NCBI GenBank assembly: GCA_017410375.1 | Contig: JAFQQW010000049.1 | Location: 1-41,163, forward strand | Reading direction: 5' to 3' | DNA: 41,163 bases | Source: Clostridia bacterium | GTDB lineage: Bacteria; Bacillota; Clostridia; RGIG6154 | Shown here: one piece after another, positions 40,885-41,163 of the stretch | Layout of the letters: every line of letters starts with the position of its first letter | Position numbering within the stretch: position 1 is the first letter of the stretch | Translations under genes and position numbers: made by a program | Notes under the pieces: generated by a model | Databases searched by the model: none | The model's input: the letters and a program-made list of their open reading frames with translations, nothing else | Told to the model about the DNA's origin: nothing

Positions 40885-41163
40885 TCGGAATGTAAAGTTA
40901 TATATTGACCGTTTATCAAAGGGAATGTAAAAAAAGTCCGGATCGCAAAAACGCGAGTATAAAGGCGAACAAAGTTTGTGCAAACTCACAAGAAAGACAC
41001 GAAATGAAGAAAACACGCAAAATTTTGCGTGTTTTCTTTTGATAAATGCGTTTTTGCTATGCGCGAGCGGTTAAACAAAACAGTCCGGTGGACTGTTTTG
41101 TCAGCTCGGGGCGGAGTGGTCAAAACCGTTAGCGGTAGCGTTAAAACGGTTTTGGGTACCACA
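40885..41163. other. Non-coding tail with palindromes and hairpins
   Basis: No gene is supported after 40884. The stretch carries a terminator palindrome (41009-41036), an 11-bp hairpin (41076-41086 with 41090-41100, loop GGT) inside an outer CGAGC/GCTCG pair (41064-41068 with 41104-41108), and another 10-bp hairpin (41121-41130 with 41145-41154). The dense hairpins resemble a repeated intergenic element that runs past the window edge. Confidence 0.5.
41009..41036 (+). terminator. Terminator-like 28-bp perfect palindrome
   Basis: The arms 41009-41022 and 41023-41036 are perfectly complementary and TTTT follows. It lies about 125 bases after the GH16-SLH stop and is the first terminator-like signal for that gene. 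Confidence 0.7.

Overview
The window looks like chromosome from a Gram-positive anaerobe of class Clostridia. This is inferred from strong AGGAGG-type ribosome binding sites, near-consensus sigma-A promoters with 17-base spacers, U-tailed hairpin terminators, a ClpE-type unfoldase, S-layer homology (SLH) domains, copper-amine-oxidase-N ('stalk') domains and an NSS transporter. No rRNA, tRNA, CRISPR array, transposase or phage gene is visible.

Layout. (1) 1-1.5 kb: accessory-looking small genes, namely the tail of a four-helix-bundle protein, two small P-loop kinases, a tiny membrane protein and one interspersed palindromic repeat. (2) 1.5-5.3 kb, minus strand: an NSS sodium symporter, then a flavin reductase / AraC / EamA operon. 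(3) 5.3-9.5 kb: a 407-base non-coding stretch with regularly spaced DnaA-box-like sites, then a minus-strand operon of two Gfo/Idh/MocA oxidoreductases and a TIM-barrel sugar isomerase/epimerase, divergent from an AraC regulator. (4) 9.5-11.1 kb: a secreted nuclease fused to stalk domains, divergent from an XRE regulator; a 34-bp palindrome covers the nuclease promoter. (5) 11.1-24.1 kb, housekeeping: murC and a flavin reductase (minus); hom and lysC, with an internal start for the lysC beta subunit; then a probable operon of a degenerate P-type ATPase, rlmB, an ACT-domain protein, a UPF0210 protein and cysK. A 276-bp inverted-repeat element that supplies the cysK stop codon follows, then clpE. 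(6) 24.2-40.9 kb: a carbohydrate-active locus with two same-length (1733 residues from the chosen starts) multidomain secreted paralogs, a GH106-type alpha-L-rhamnosidase, and a GH16 glycanase anchored by three SLH domains. The end of the window is a hairpin-rich non-coding tail.

How the genes may work together. The 24-41 kb block reads as a Gram-positive glycan-use locus: secreted proteins with carbohydrate-binding-like modules and an unclassified helical catalytic-like domain, an SLH-tethered GH16 enzyme at the cell surface, and a cytoplasmic rhamnosidase. The target would be a rhamnose-containing polysaccharide; this is inference. The Gfo/epimerase operon at 5.7-8.5 kb could process an unusual sugar through a keto intermediate under its own AraC regulator. 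The most unusual items are the P-type ATPase relative that has lost its A domain and nearly all catalytic motifs, the tandem paralogs with their repeated C-terminal module, and the tRNA-T-arm-like inverted-repeat element.
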